Shown piece after piece: positions 42,842 to 53,529 of a stretch of 64,000 nucleotides of DNA. The position numbers were made by a program, and so were the translations under genes. The stretch lies in contig NZ_LZTB01000100.1 in assembly GCF_001665685.1 (NCBI RefSeq), positions 62,001 through 126,000 on the forward strand. The letters are read 5' to 3'. How positions within the stretch are numbered: the stretch's first letter is position 1; the number at the start of each line of letters is the position of its first letter. The notes beneath the pieces were generated by a model. It searched no databases and had not been told where the DNA came from. It saw only the letters and a list, made by a program, of their open reading frames with translations. This DNA is from Mycobacterium sp. 852013-50091_SCH5140682. GTDB taxonomy: Bacteria > Actinomycetota > Actinomycetes > Mycobacteriales > Mycobacteriaceae.

Positions 42842-45034
42842 ATGGCCGACACGAGCACCGCCCTGCGGATCTGCCCCTTCTGCGAGGCCACCTGTGGCCT
42901 GACCCTCACCATTTCCGACGGCCGGGTGACCGGCGCCCGCGGTGACCGCGACGACGTGTTCAGTGCCGGGTTCATCTGCCCGAAGGGCGCGAGCTTCGGG
43001 CAGCTGGACAACGATCCCGACCGGCTGACGCGCCCGCTGGTACGCCGCGACGGCGTGCTGACCGAGACCACCTGGGACGAGGCGTACGCCGTCGTCGCCG
43101 AGCGGCTCGGCGCGGTGATCGGCCGGCATGGCGGATCGTCCGTCGGCGTGTACCTCGGCAACCCGAATGCCCACACCATCGCGGGCAGCCTTTACGCGCC
43201 ACTGATCATCCGCGGCCTGGGCACCCGGCAGGTGTTCAGCGCCAGCACGCTCGACCAGATGCCCAAGCACGTCTCGCTGGGCTTGATGTTCGGCAGCCCG
43301 GTCGCGTTCACCGTGCCGGATCTCGACCGCACCGACTATCTCGTCATCATCGGCGCGAACCCGCTGGTGTCCAACGGCAGCCTGGCCACCGCCGCCGACT
43401 TCCCCGGCAAGCTGCGGGCGTTGCGCAACCGCGGCGGCACGCTCGTCGTCATCGACCCGGCCCGCACCCGCACGGCCGAACTCGCCGACCGTCACCTCGC
43501 GCCGCGGCCCGGCACCGACGCCGCGCTGCTGTTCGCGATCGTGCACGTGCTCTTCGACGAAGACCTTGTCGACCTCGGCGACGTCGCCGAGCACGTGACC
43601 GGGGTCGAACAGGTGCGTGCGCTGGCCGACGAATTCTCCCCCGAGGCCGTCGAGCAGGCTTGCGGGGTGCCCGCCGCGGATATCCGCACGCTGGCCCGCG
43701 AACTCGCGGCGGCCCCGACCGCGGCCGTCTACGGCCGGATCGGCACGTCGACAGTCGAGTTCGGCACGATCGGCAGCTGGCTCGTCGACGTCATCAACGT
43801 CCTCACCGGCAACCTCGACCGTCCGGGCGGCGCGATGTTCCCGCTCGGTGCGACGGCTCCCGCCCCGCGCCCGCCGAAACCGGGCCGCGGGTTCAAGACC
43901 GGGCGCTGGGCCAGCCGCGTGTCCGGCTACCCCGAGGCACTCTCCGAGCTGCCCGCCGCCGCGCTCGCCGAGGAGATCGACACCGCGGGCGAAGGCCAGA
44001 TCAAAGCGATGATCACGGTGGCCGGAAACCCCGTGCTCTCCGCACCCGACGGCGAGCGGCTCGAAAAGGCCTTGGACAGTGTCGAATTCATGCTTGCCGT
44101 CGACCCCTACCTCAACGAGACCACGCGGCACGCCGACGTCATCCTGCCGCCGCCACCCCCGGCGCAGAGCGCCCACTTCGACGTCGCACTCAACAACCTC
44201 GCTGTGCGCAACAACGTGCGCTACTCGTCGCCTGCGCTGCCGCTCGACGGGCGGCCCGCCGAGCCCGAGATCCTGTCCCGGCTCGCGCTCATCCTGTATG
44301 GCCTTGGGGCACAATCAGATCCAGCTCTGGTCGACGCGCAGGTGATCGCGACGACGCTGGCGAAGGAGACCGCCGACCCCGATTCGCCGGTGGCGGGACG
44401 CGATGTCGACGAGCTCACCGCGATGCTGTATCCGGGCCCGGGCTACGAACGCCGCCTGGACATGATGCTGCGGCTCGGGCCCTATGGCGACGCGTTCGGC
44501 GCCAAGCCCGACGGGCTCACGCTCGAACGGCTCAAGGCCCATCCGCACGGCATCGACCTCGGCCCGCTGCGCCCGCGGATACCCGAGGTGCTGCGAACCC
44601 CAAGCGGCCGAATCGAACTCGCGCCGGAGCCCATCGTTGCCGACGTGGCGCGGCTGCGTGACGCGCTGCACCGCACGGCAGGCGGTTTCCTGCTGATCGG
44701 GCGGCGGCATCTGCGGTCCAACAACAGCTGGATGCACAACCTGCCCGCACTCTCCGGTGGTTCCAACCGGTGCACGCTACAGATCCACCCCGACGACGCG
44801 GCCGAGCTGGGTCTCACCGACATCGCCGTCGTCAAGGGCCCTGGCGGTGAGCTGCTGGCCCCTGTCGAGGTGACCGACGGCATGCGCCGCGGTGTGGTCT
44901 CCCTGCCGCACGGTTGGAGCCCGGAGCGCGGTGTCAACGTCAACCAGCTCAACGACGGCACGCAGCTGGACCCGCTCTCTGGCACCGCGGTGCTCAACGG
45001 GATCCCCGTCGACATCGCGCCCGTCGCCGGCTGA
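42842..45034 (+). CDS. Molybdopterin-dependent oxidoreductase with N-terminal 4Fe-4S
   Basis: 730 residues of the DMSO-reductase family. The N-terminal cluster ligands are CPFCEATCG and FICPKG (~9-15 and ~44). Bis-MGD-binding segments include LVIIGANPLVSNG, LVVIDPARTRTAELAD and the C-terminal molydopterin-dinucleotide domain with RRHLRSNNSWMHN and HPDDAAELGL. Size and layout resemble the single-subunit formate-dehydrogenase-like or acetylene-hydratase-like members of actinobacteria. No Tat signal is visible, so cytoplasmic. The ligand residue on Mo could not be assigned. Electron partner not seen nearby. Confidence 0.88.
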   Translation: MADTSTALRICPFCEATCGLTLTISDGRVTGARGDRDDVFSAGFICPKGASFGQLDNDPDRLTRPLVRRDGVLTETTWDEAYAVVAERLGAVIGRHGGSSVGVYLGNPNAHTIAGSLYAPLIIRGLGTRQVFSASTLDQMPKHVSLGLMFGSPVAFTVPDLDRTDYLVIIGANPLVSNGSLATAADFPGKLRALRNRGGTLVVIDPARTRTAELADRHLAPRPGTDAALLFAIVHVLFDEDLVDLGDVAEHVTGVEQVRALADEFSPEAVEQACGVPAADIRTLARELAAAPTAAVYGRIGTSTVEFGTIGSWLVDVINVLTGNLDRPGGAMFPLGATAPAPRPPKPGRGFKTGRWASRVSGYPEALSELPAAALAEEIDTAGEGQIKAMITVAGNPVLSAPDGERLEKALDSVEFMLAVDPYLNETTRHADVILPPPPPAQSAHFDVALNNLAVRNNVRYSSPALPLDGRPAEPEILSRLALILYGLGAQSDPALVDAQVIATTLAKETADPDSPVAGRDVDELTAMLYPGPGYERRLDMMLRLGPYGDAFGAKPDGLTLERLKAHPHGIDLGPLRPRIPEVLRTPSGRIELAPEPIVADVARLRDALHRTAGGFLLIGRRHLRSNNSWMHNLPALSGGSNRCTLQIHPDDAAELGLTDIAVVKGPGGELLAPVEVTDGMRRGVVSLPHGWSPERGVNVNQLNDGTQLDPLSGTAVLNGIPVDIAPVAG

Positions 45035-45058
45035 GCCGGCAATCCAGCTCAGGCTAGC

Positions 45059-45793
45059 TCAGGTCAGTTCCCAGACGACTGTCACCGCGAAGTTGACGGT
45101 CTGCTGGCCCGGCTCCAACGGCACCGAGTCCATGGACATGCGGGGCATCGGGGCGGGCGTCGGCGGCGTGGGACCGGACTGCTCGGAGATCGAGATGACC
45201 TTGCCCAAGTCGAGCCCAGAGAGCTGGGCATACTGCTCCGCGCGGCTCTTGGCATCGTTGAACGCTTGCGCGCGAGCATCTTTGACCAGCTGAGAGTCGT
45301 CCTCGATCGAGTAGCTCACCGAGTTGATGCGCGTGGCGTCCCCGCCCGTGTTCGCGATGAGCGCCAGCAGCTGTGACGCCGCGGTGATGTCGCGGATCTT
45401 GACGTCGATGGCGTTGCTGGCCCGGTACGCGATCGTCGTGCCGTCGGCATTGGTCTGCGGTTGCACGCTGACGTGCGTGGTGCTGATGTCCTTGCGATCC
45501 ACCTTGTTGCCCACCAGCGCGTCGATCACGGCCTGCTGGCGCTGGCTCGACTGGCTGAGCGCGGCGGTGACGTCCCCCGAGACCGACTCCATCGCCACGT
45601 TGGCGGTCAGCGTGTCGGGCGTGCCCTGCACCTTGCCGGAGCCGATGACGGTGACCTGCCGGGTGTCGGGTGAGCCGCTGCGGGCGTCGGGGCCGGACTT
45701 GGCGTCGCATGCCGACACCCCGGCGATCAGCAGAGCCGCCAGCACGGCGACGAGAGCACGGGTTCGCAACTTCGCATTCGCGGCGATCGCCAT
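45059..45793 (-). CDS. lpqG: Lipoprotein LpqG, SIMPL (DUF541) domain
   Basis: 244 residues from ATG 45793. A lipoprotein signal peptide ends with lipobox VSAC, Cys at residue 29. The mature part is a SIMPL domain: ITVIGSGKVQGTPDT-like start (VTVIGSGKVQ), VQPQTNADGTTIAYRASN and KSRAEQYAQLSGLDLGKV. M. tuberculosis LpqG (Rv3623) is 240 residues. Function of the family is unclear, but it is exported and anchored at the outer face of the membrane. Convergent with the oxidoreductase gene. Confidence 0.9.
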   Translation of the reverse strand: MAIAANAKLRTRALVAVLAALLIAGVSACDAKSGPDARSGSPDTRQVTVIGSGKVQGTPDTLTANVAMESVSGDVTAALSQSSQRQQAVIDALVGNKVDRKDISTTHVSVQPQTNADGTTIAYRASNAIDVKIRDITAASQLLALIANTGGDATRINSVSYSIEDDSQLVKDARAQAFNDAKSRAEQYAQLSGLDLGKVISISEQSGPTPPTPAPMPRMSMDSVPLEPGQQTVNFAVTVVWELT

Positions 45794-45815
45794 GCCACCG
45801 GACCCTACCGGCATG

Positions 45816-46736
45816 TCACAGCCCACTGAGGAACTCCAGCAGCACCGCGTTGATCTCGTCGGGCCGCTCCTGCTGCAACCAGTGCCCGGCGCCCTCGATC
45901 AGCACTTCGCGGTAATCCCCGCTGACCACGTCACGCACCCGGTCACGCGGGGTGAAACCGAGTACCGGGTCGGCGGTGCCCGCCACGAACAGCGTCGGCG
46001 CCGTGATGGTCGGGGCAGGCGTGTTCTCGGTCAGCTCCCAGTTGCGGTCGAAGTTGCGGTACCAGTTCAGCGGTCCGGTGAACCCCGTCTCGGTGAAAGC
46101 CTCGATGTAGTGCTCGAATTCGTCGGCGGTGACCCAGTCCGGCAGCGGTGGCAGGGGCCGGTTGCGCAGCGTGTCCGGGGGAGCGCTGATGCCCTCGAGC
46201 GTGATCAGCCGGCGCATCGATTCCCGGGGATCGACGGCAAGTTCGGCGTCGGCGACGCCGGGTTCCTGGAAGTACAGGATGTAGAAGAAATTGTCGCCGA
46301 CCATCTTGCGCCAGATCTGCGTCGGCGGGGCCGATGCCCGGGGCACGGGAGGCACGCTCATCGCGACGACGGCGCGGACGCGCTCGGGATGGAAGAGCGC
46401 GAAGTTCGTCATCACCGGCGAGCCCCAGTCGTGGCCGACGAGCACGGCGCGGTCGGCTCCGACGGCGTCGAGCAGCCCGGCGATGTCGGAGGTGAGCGCG
46501 ACGATGTCGTAATCCTCGATCGCGGGCGGCCGCGACGAGCCGCCGTAACCGCGCTGATCGGGCGCGAGCACGTGGTAGCCGGCCGCTGCCAGGACCGGGA
46601 TCTGATGTCGCCACGAGTAGGCGAGTTCGGGGAAGCCGTGGGCGAGCACGACGACGGGATTGCCGGGCTCACCCGCCTCGGTCACCCGCAATGTCACGCC
46701 GTTGGTATCGACTGACCGTTCGGTCGGGATGGGCAC
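45816..46736 (-). CDS. ephA: Epoxide hydrolase (alpha/beta-hydrolase), EphA-like
   Basis: Opens epoxides to diols through an Asp nucleophile. 306 residues from GTG 46736. HGFPE oxyanion motif near the start, nucleophile Asp in VGHDWGSPV (Sm-x-D rather than Ser), cap-domain Tyr candidates, and the terminal His in GAGHWLQQE. M. tuberculosis EphA (Rv3617) is a close counterpart in size and position. A TTG three codons upstream is an alternative start. It is divergent from ftsH, separated by a large inverted repeat. Confidence 0.88.
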   Translation of the reverse strand: MPIPTERSVDTNGVTLRVTEAGEPGNPVVVLAHGFPELAYSWRHQIPVLAAAGYHVLAPDQRGYGGSSRPPAIEDYDIVALTSDIAGLLDAVGADRAVLVGHDWGSPVMTNFALFHPERVRAVVAMSVPPVPRASAPPTQIWRKMVGDNFFYILYFQEPGVADAELAVDPRESMRRLITLEGISAPPDTLRNRPLPPLPDWVTADEFEHYIEAFTETGFTGPLNWYRNFDRNWELTENTPAPTITAPTLFVAGTADPVLGFTPRDRVRDVVSGDYREVLIEGAGHWLQQERPDEINAVLLEFLSGL

Positions 46737-46767
46737 GACCTCACCCAAGCATGGCCGGCGGCCGAGG

Positions 46768-46806
46768 GCTAGACCACCGTCGGGAACTGCCCGACGTTGG
46801 TCTAGC
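46768..46806. promoter_or_regulatory. Long inverted repeat in the ephA-ftsH divergent region
   Basis: Arms of 17 bp (46768-46784 and 46790-46806) are complementary at all but one position, around a 5-bp loop AACTG. It lies 31 bp from the ephA start and 62 bp from the ftsH start. It could be an operator for a dimeric regulator or form an RNA hairpin in the ftsH leader. There is no T-tract, so it is not a plain terminator. Confidence 0.75.
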
Positions 46807-46868
46807 GGTAGCCTGAAAGCTCTCAACTGTGCACGTTGGAAGGACCGGGCCGAACTCGGCCGATTTTG

Positions 46869-49166
<2,298 letters not shown>

Positions 49167-49187
49167 TCCGAGAACGGAGGACTTCGA

Positions 49188-49802
49188 ATGACGAAGCCCG
49201 CGACGCGGTCGCCGAGCACCAACAACAACCATCGGGTGTTCGACCAACCGCGCGCCGAAGCTGCCGTGCGCGAGTTGCTCATCGCCATCGGTGAGGATCC
49301 GGACCGCCAGGGGCTTGTCGACACCCCGGCCCGGGTGGCGCGGGCCTACAAGGAGCTGATGGCCGGGCTGTACACGGATCCGGACGCGGTGCTCAACACC
49401 ACCTTCGACGAGCAGCACGACGAGCTGGTGCTGGTCAAACAGATTCCGATGTACTCGACGTGCGAGCACCACCTGGTGTCGTTCCATGGGGTGGCTCACG
49501 TCGGCTACATCCCCGGCGAGGACGGGCGGGTGACCGGCCTTTCGAAGATCGCCCGGCTGGTCGACCTGTACTCCAAACGCCCGCAGGTGCAGGAACGGCT
49601 GACCGCGCAGATCGCCGACGCGCTGATGCGCAAGCTCGCACCGCGCGGGACGATCGTGGTCATCGAGGCCGAGCATCTGTGCATGGCCATGCGCGGGGTC
49701 CGCAAGCCGGGTGCCATCACGACGACTTCGGCGGTACGCGGACAGTTCAAGACCGACAAGGCATCTCGGGCCGAGGCGCTGGAACTTATCCTCCGTAAGT
49801 GA
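49188..49802 (+). CDS. folE: GTP cyclohydrolase I
   Basis: First step of folate synthesis: GTP to dihydroneopterin triphosphate and formate. 204 residues. Zinc ligands are Cys and His in MYSTCEHHLVSFHG (~84-96) and Cys in EHLCMAMRGV; YIPGEDGRVTGLSK is the signature. An AGAACGGAGGA SD lies upstream of ATG 49188. Overlaps folP1 by 4 bp (GTGA). Confidence 0.97.
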   Translation: MTKPATRSPSTNNNHRVFDQPRAEAAVRELLIAIGEDPDRQGLVDTPARVARAYKELMAGLYTDPDAVLNTTFDEQHDELVLVKQIPMYSTCEHHLVSFHGVAHVGYIPGEDGRVTGLSKIARLVDLYSKRPQVQERLTAQIADALMRKLAPRGTIVVIEAEHLCMAMRGVRKPGAITTTSAVRGQFKTDKASRAEALELILRK

Positions 49803-50632
49803 AGTCCACCCGTGTGCAGGTGATGGGGGTCGTCAACGTCACCGACGATTCCTTCTCCGACGGCGGAAAATTCATCGATTGCGACCGGGCGGTGGCGCAC
49901 GGGTTGGCGTTGGCCGCCGCAGGCGCGGCCATCGTGGATGTCGGCGGTGAATCCACCCGCCCCGGCGCCACCCGGGTGGATCCCCGCGTCGAGGCCGCAC
50001 GAGTTGCCCCGGTGATCGAAAAGCTTGCCGCGCATGGCATCACCGTCAGCATCGACACGATGCACGCCGACGTGGCGAGTACCGCGCTGGCGTGCGGAGC
50101 CACGATCGTCAACGACGTGTCCGGGGGACTGGCCGACCCCAACATGGCCGGTGTGGTGGCAGACGCGAAATGTGTGTGGGTGCTCATGCACTGGCGTTCG
50201 GTGCGGGCCGACCGTCCGCACCACGTTCCCGAATACCGCGACGTCGTCGCCGACGTGCGGGCCGAACTGCTCGCCCGGGTCGACGCCGCAGTGGCCGCCG
50301 GGATCGATGCCGACCGGCTGATCATCGATCCCGGGTTGGGATTCGCCAAGACGGGCCAACACAATTGGGCGCTTTTGCACGCGCTACCCGAACTGGTGGG
50401 CACCGGAATCCCGGTACTGGTCGGGGCGTCGCGCAAGCGTTTCCTCGGGGCATTGCTGGCAGGCCAGGACGGCGAACCCCGCCCCCCGGACGGCCGGGAG
50501 ACCGCGACCGCGGTGATCTCGGCGCTCGCCGGCGCGCACGGGGCTTGGGGCGTGCGGGTGCATGATGTGACCGCTTCGGTCGACGCGTTGCGCGTGCTCG
50601 ATGCGTGGGAATCGGGAGGGGTCGATGACTGA
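49799..50632 (+). CDS. folP1: Dihydropteroate synthase
   Basis: Joins 6-hydroxymethyl-dihydropterin pyrophosphate with p-aminobenzoate; target of sulfonamides. 277 residues from GTG 49799. Signature 1 MGVVNVTDDSFSDGG and signature 2 VDVGGESTRPGA are intact; SIDTMHADVA, IVNDVSGG, DPGLGFAKT and VGASRKRFLG follow. The product overlaps folB by 8 bp. Confidence 0.97.
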   Translation: MKSTRVQVMGVVNVTDDSFSDGGKFIDCDRAVAHGLALAAAGAAIVDVGGESTRPGATRVDPRVEAARVAPVIEKLAAHGITVSIDTMHADVASTALACGATIVNDVSGGLADPNMAGVVADAKCVWVLMHWRSVRADRPHHVPEYRDVVADVRAELLARVDAAVAAGIDADRLIIDPGLGFAKTGQHNWALLHALPELVGTGIPVLVGASRKRFLGALLAGQDGEPRPPDGRETATAVISALAGAHGAWGVRVHDVTASVDALRVLDAWESGGVDD

Positions 50633-51020
50633 TCGAATTGAGTTGCGCGGCTTGAAGGTTCGCGGCAACCACGGCGTGTTCGAGCATGAGCGGCGCGACG
50701 GCCAGGAATTCGTCGTCGACGTCACGGCCTGGCTCGACCTGCGGGCCGCGGCGGCCAGCGACGACCTCGGTGACACACTGGATTACGGTGCGCTGGCTCA
50801 GCGCGCGGCGGACATCGTCGCCGGGCCGCCGCGAAATCTGATCGAGACGGTTTCGGCGGAGATCGCCGACGCCATCATGACCGACGAGCGCCTGCACGCC
50901 GTCGAGGTCGTGGTGCACAAGCCCAGCGCGCCGATTCCGTTGACGTTCGACGACGTCGCTGTGGTGGCCAGGCGCTCGCGCCGCGGACGTGAGGAGCAGA
51001 ACAGGGGTGCCGGCGCATGA
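50625..51020 (+). CDS. folB: Dihydroneopterin aldolase
   Basis: Cleaves dihydroneopterin to 6-hydroxymethyl-dihydropterin and glycolaldehyde. 131 residues from ATG 50625 with GGGAGGGG just upstream, inside folP1. Conserved GNHGVFEHERRDGQEFVVD, DTLDYGAL, LIETVSAEIAD and a C-terminal VHKPSAPIP with the catalytic Lys. ATGA-overlaps folK. Confidence 0.96.
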   Translation: MTDRIELRGLKVRGNHGVFEHERRDGQEFVVDVTAWLDLRAAAASDDLGDTLDYGALAQRAADIVAGPPRNLIETVSAEIADAIMTDERLHAVEVVVHKPSAPIPLTFDDVAVVARRSRRGREEQNRGAGA

Positions 51021-51553
51021 CCCGCATAGTGCTATCGATCGGGTCCAATCTCGGTGACCGGATGGCGCGGCTGCAATCGGTCCTCGACGGCTTGGGCCCC
51101 GCCGTGCGGGCCGTGTCCCCGGTATACGAAACCGATGCATGGGGCGGCGTCGAGCAGGGTCCATTCCTCAACGCGGTGCTCATCGCCGATGACCCGGCTG
51201 TCGACGGGCAGGGCTGGCTGCGGCGCGGACAGGAGCTGGAACAAGCCGCGGGCCGGGTTCGCGGTCAGCGGTGGGGTCCGCGCACCCTCGACGTCGACCT
51301 GATCGCCTGCTACGACGGCGACGTCGAGCTGAGCTCGCGTACCGACGGCCTGACGCTGCCGCACCCGCTGGCGCACCTGAGGGCGTTTGTGCTGATCCCG
51401 TGGCTTTCAGTGGACCCGGAAGCCACCCTGACCGTCGCAGGACAAACCCGTCCGGTGCAGCGCCTGCTGTCAGACATCGACTCGGCCGAACGCGACGGCG
51501 TACGGCCGACGGACCTGACCTTGACCCTGCGGACCGAACCCGCGCAGGACTGA
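51017..51553 (+). CDS. folK: 2-amino-4-hydroxy-6-hydroxymethyldihydropteridine pyrophosphokinase
   Basis: Pyrophosphorylates 6-hydroxymethyl-dihydropterin ahead of FolP. 178 residues. HPPK signatures: LSIGSNLGDR at the start, VYETDAWGG, FLNAVLIAD, and RWGPRTLDVDLIAC with the metal-binding Asp pair, then LPHPLAHLRAFVLIPW. ATG 51017 overlaps the folB stop by 4 bp. Confidence 0.97.
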   Translation: MTRIVLSIGSNLGDRMARLQSVLDGLGPAVRAVSPVYETDAWGGVEQGPFLNAVLIADDPAVDGQGWLRRGQELEQAAGRVRGQRWGPRTLDVDLIACYDGDVELSSRTDGLTLPHPLAHLRAFVLIPWLSVDPEATLTVAGQTRPVQRLLSDIDSAERDGVRPTDLTLTLRTEPAQD

Positions 51554-51556
51554 TCG

Positions 51557-52033
51557 ATGGGGCCGACCCGCAAGCGTGACCTCGCAGGCACCATCGCCGC
51601 CGTGGCTGTCGCCGGCTATCTGCTGGTCGTCGTGCTCTATCGGTGGTTTCCGCCGATCACCGTCTGGACCGGGCTCTCCCTGCTGGCGGCGGCGATAGCC
51701 GAAGCCGGTTGGGCGTTCTATGTCCGATCGAAGATCAGCGCCGGGCAGATCGGCGTCGGCGGCGGGCGGCTGCATCCCCTCACGGTCGCCCGCGGTGTGG
51801 TCATCGCCAAGGCGTCCGCTTGGGTCGGGGCCATCGTGGCGGGCTGGTGGATCGGAGTTCTGGCCTACTTGCTGCCGCGTCGCGGTGAGTTGCGGGTGGC
51901 CGCCGAGGACACCAAGGGCGTCGTGGTTGCCGTCGGCAGCGCGCTGGCATTGGTGGTTGCCGCACTGTGGTTACAGCATTGCTGCAAGTCCCCGGAAGAA
52001 CCTCCGGACGGCGGTGACACGGCGCCCGAGTGA
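51557..52033 (+). CDS. DUF3180 membrane protein (Rv3605c-like)
   Basis: 158 residues with four hydrophobic segments (AGTIAAVAVAGYLLVVVLY, WTGLSLLAAAIAEAGWAFYV, SAWVGAIVAGWWIGVLAYLL, VVVAVGSALALVVAALWL) and the basic start GPTRKRDL. ATG 51557 is 3 bp after the folK stop. The gene is a constant neighbour of folK in actinobacteria. Function unknown. Confidence 0.87.
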   Translation: MGPTRKRDLAGTIAAVAVAGYLLVVVLYRWFPPITVWTGLSLLAAAIAEAGWAFYVRSKISAGQIGVGGGRLHPLTVARGVVIAKASAWVGAIVAGWWIGVLAYLLPRRGELRVAAEDTKGVVVAVGSALALVVAALWLQHCCKSPEEPPDGGDTAPE

Positions 52034-52110
52034 ACGGGCGCCGAAGCTTGATGGCCGAATCGCCGCCGCGGTCGACACGCTAGGTGACCTGTGACAGGTA
52101 CAGTCGGCCC

Positions 52111-53448
52111 ATGACCGTTCTGCCCCGCGGTGCTCGGCCACGGCGCGGCGGCCGAAGGCCAGGCTGGCTGCTCTTAACAGTGTTGCTGGTGCTCGCCATT
52201 TTGGCGAGTTCGGCGCTGGTGTTCACCGACCGCGTGGAGTTGCTGAAGTTAGCCGTCATCCTGGCGTTGTGGGCCGCCGTGGTGGCGGCGTTCGTCTCTG
52301 TCATCTACCGCCGCCAGAGTGATCTCGACCAGGCCAAGGCCCGCGATCTGAAACTGGTGTACGACCTCCAGCTCGATCGTGAGATCTCTGCGCGGCGTGA
52401 ATACGAACTGACCGTGGAAAGCCAGCTGCGCCGCGAGCTGGCTTCGGAGCTGCGGGCCCAGGCCGCCGACGAGGTCGCCGCGCTGCGCGCCGAGTTGGCA
52501 GCGCTGCGGGCGAACCTCGAGATCCTGTTCGACGCCGACCTGTCGCACCGGCCGGCCATCGAGACCGACAAGAGCACCGTGCGGGCCGCGGGCCGCGTCA
52601 CCGCCAGCAGGCTTGACGTGTCTCCCGTGGAGGACACCGACATTCGCAGCGTCCGGACCGAGGAAAGCCCCATAATCGACGTCCCGGCCGAACCGCAGCC
52701 GTCTGAGAACGACTGGGCCGCCGCCGCGGCGGCAGCGGCCGCCGGCGGCGCGCACCGGCTCTCCACCCAGGGCCCCGAGCAGCCGCGCCGCAGGCGCCGC
52801 ATGGAAGAAGACCAGCAGGCTCGGCCGCCCCAGCAGGAACCGCCTCGTCCGGCGCCGCCGCAGCAGCCGCCGCCACGACAACAGCCGCCGCGCCCACAAC
52901 AGCCGCCCTCGACCTGGGCGCCGCCACCGCCGCCGCCGACCATGCCGCCGATGGAGCCGTCTCCGACCCTCGACGTGCCACCACCCCCCCCCCCCCCCCC
53001 GCCGAGCAGCCCGTGGTCCCCGCCCGGCGCCCCGCCGCACCGGCTTCCCGAGCAGCCCACGGCCGGGTGGCAGCCCGCACCTGCCGAAGGGCAGTTCATA
53101 CCCGCCGGGGCGCCGGGCAGCAACTGGGTCGCCCCGCCTGTCCCGGCGAACGGGGCGTCCAACGAGTACGTCGGCCGCCGCCGGGCTCCCGAGCAGGGCC
53201 CCGCCGAGCCGGTGATGTCTACCCAGCCGCCCGAACCGCCCCGCGGCCGTCACTCCGCCCTGTCCGAGGCGGGTGATCCCGGCCGTCCGGTGTTGGCCGC
53301 CGAACCCTCGCAGCCCCCGCCGCCACCGGAGCCGGAATCCGACGAAGACAATGGTCAGCACGCCGGTGGGCAGTCGGTGACCGAGTTGCTGGCGCGCTTC
53401 CAGTCGGCGCCCGCCCAAGGTGGCGGTCGCAGACGCCGAGACGAGTGA
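52111..53448 (+). CDS. Membrane protein with long Pro-rich C-terminus (Rv3604c-like)
   Basis: 445 residues. Basic N-terminus, two hydrophobic helices (LLLTVLLVLAILASSALVF and LAVILALWAAVVAAFVSVIY), then a coiled-coil rich in Glu/Leu/Arg (~85-140), and a Pro/Gln-rich disordered tail (~225-430). The tail contains a run of proline codons encoded by a C17 mononucleotide tract at 52984-53000; a slip of one base there would shift the frame of the last ~145 codons. In M. tuberculosis Rv3604c is a membrane protein of this kind. Function unknown. Confidence 0.85.
   Translation: MTVLPRGARPRRGGRRPGWLLLTVLLVLAILASSALVFTDRVELLKLAVILALWAAVVAAFVSVIYRRQSDLDQAKARDLKLVYDLQLDREISARREYELTVESQLRRELASELRAQAADEVAALRAELAALRANLEILFDADLSHRPAIETDKSTVRAAGRVTASRLDVSPVEDTDIRSVRTEESPIIDVPAEPQPSENDWAAAAAAAAAGGAHRLSTQGPEQPRRRRRMEEDQQARPPQQEPPRPAPPQQPPPRQQPPRPQQPPSTWAPPPPPPTMPPMEPSPTLDVPPPPPPPPPSSPWSPPGAPPHRLPEQPTAGWQPAPAEGQFIPAGAPGSNWVAPPVPANGASNEYVGRRRAPEQGPAEPVMSTQPPEPPRGRHSALSEAGDPGRPVLAAEPSQPPPPPEPESDEDNGQHAGGQSVTELLARFQSAPAQGGGRRRRDE
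52984..53000 (+). repeat. C17 mononucleotide tract inside coding sequence
   Basis: Seventeen consecutive C residues follow the A of a CCA codon and encode prolines in frame. Tracts of this length are prone to slipped-strand errors in replication and to errors in sequencing. Confidence 0.9.
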
Positions 53449-53529
53449 GCTAGTCTGTGGCAACCGTCCGGTACCCGCAACGCGGGACTGGAACGATGAC
53501 AACTACTTCAACTTGTGAGGTCGTCTGCG

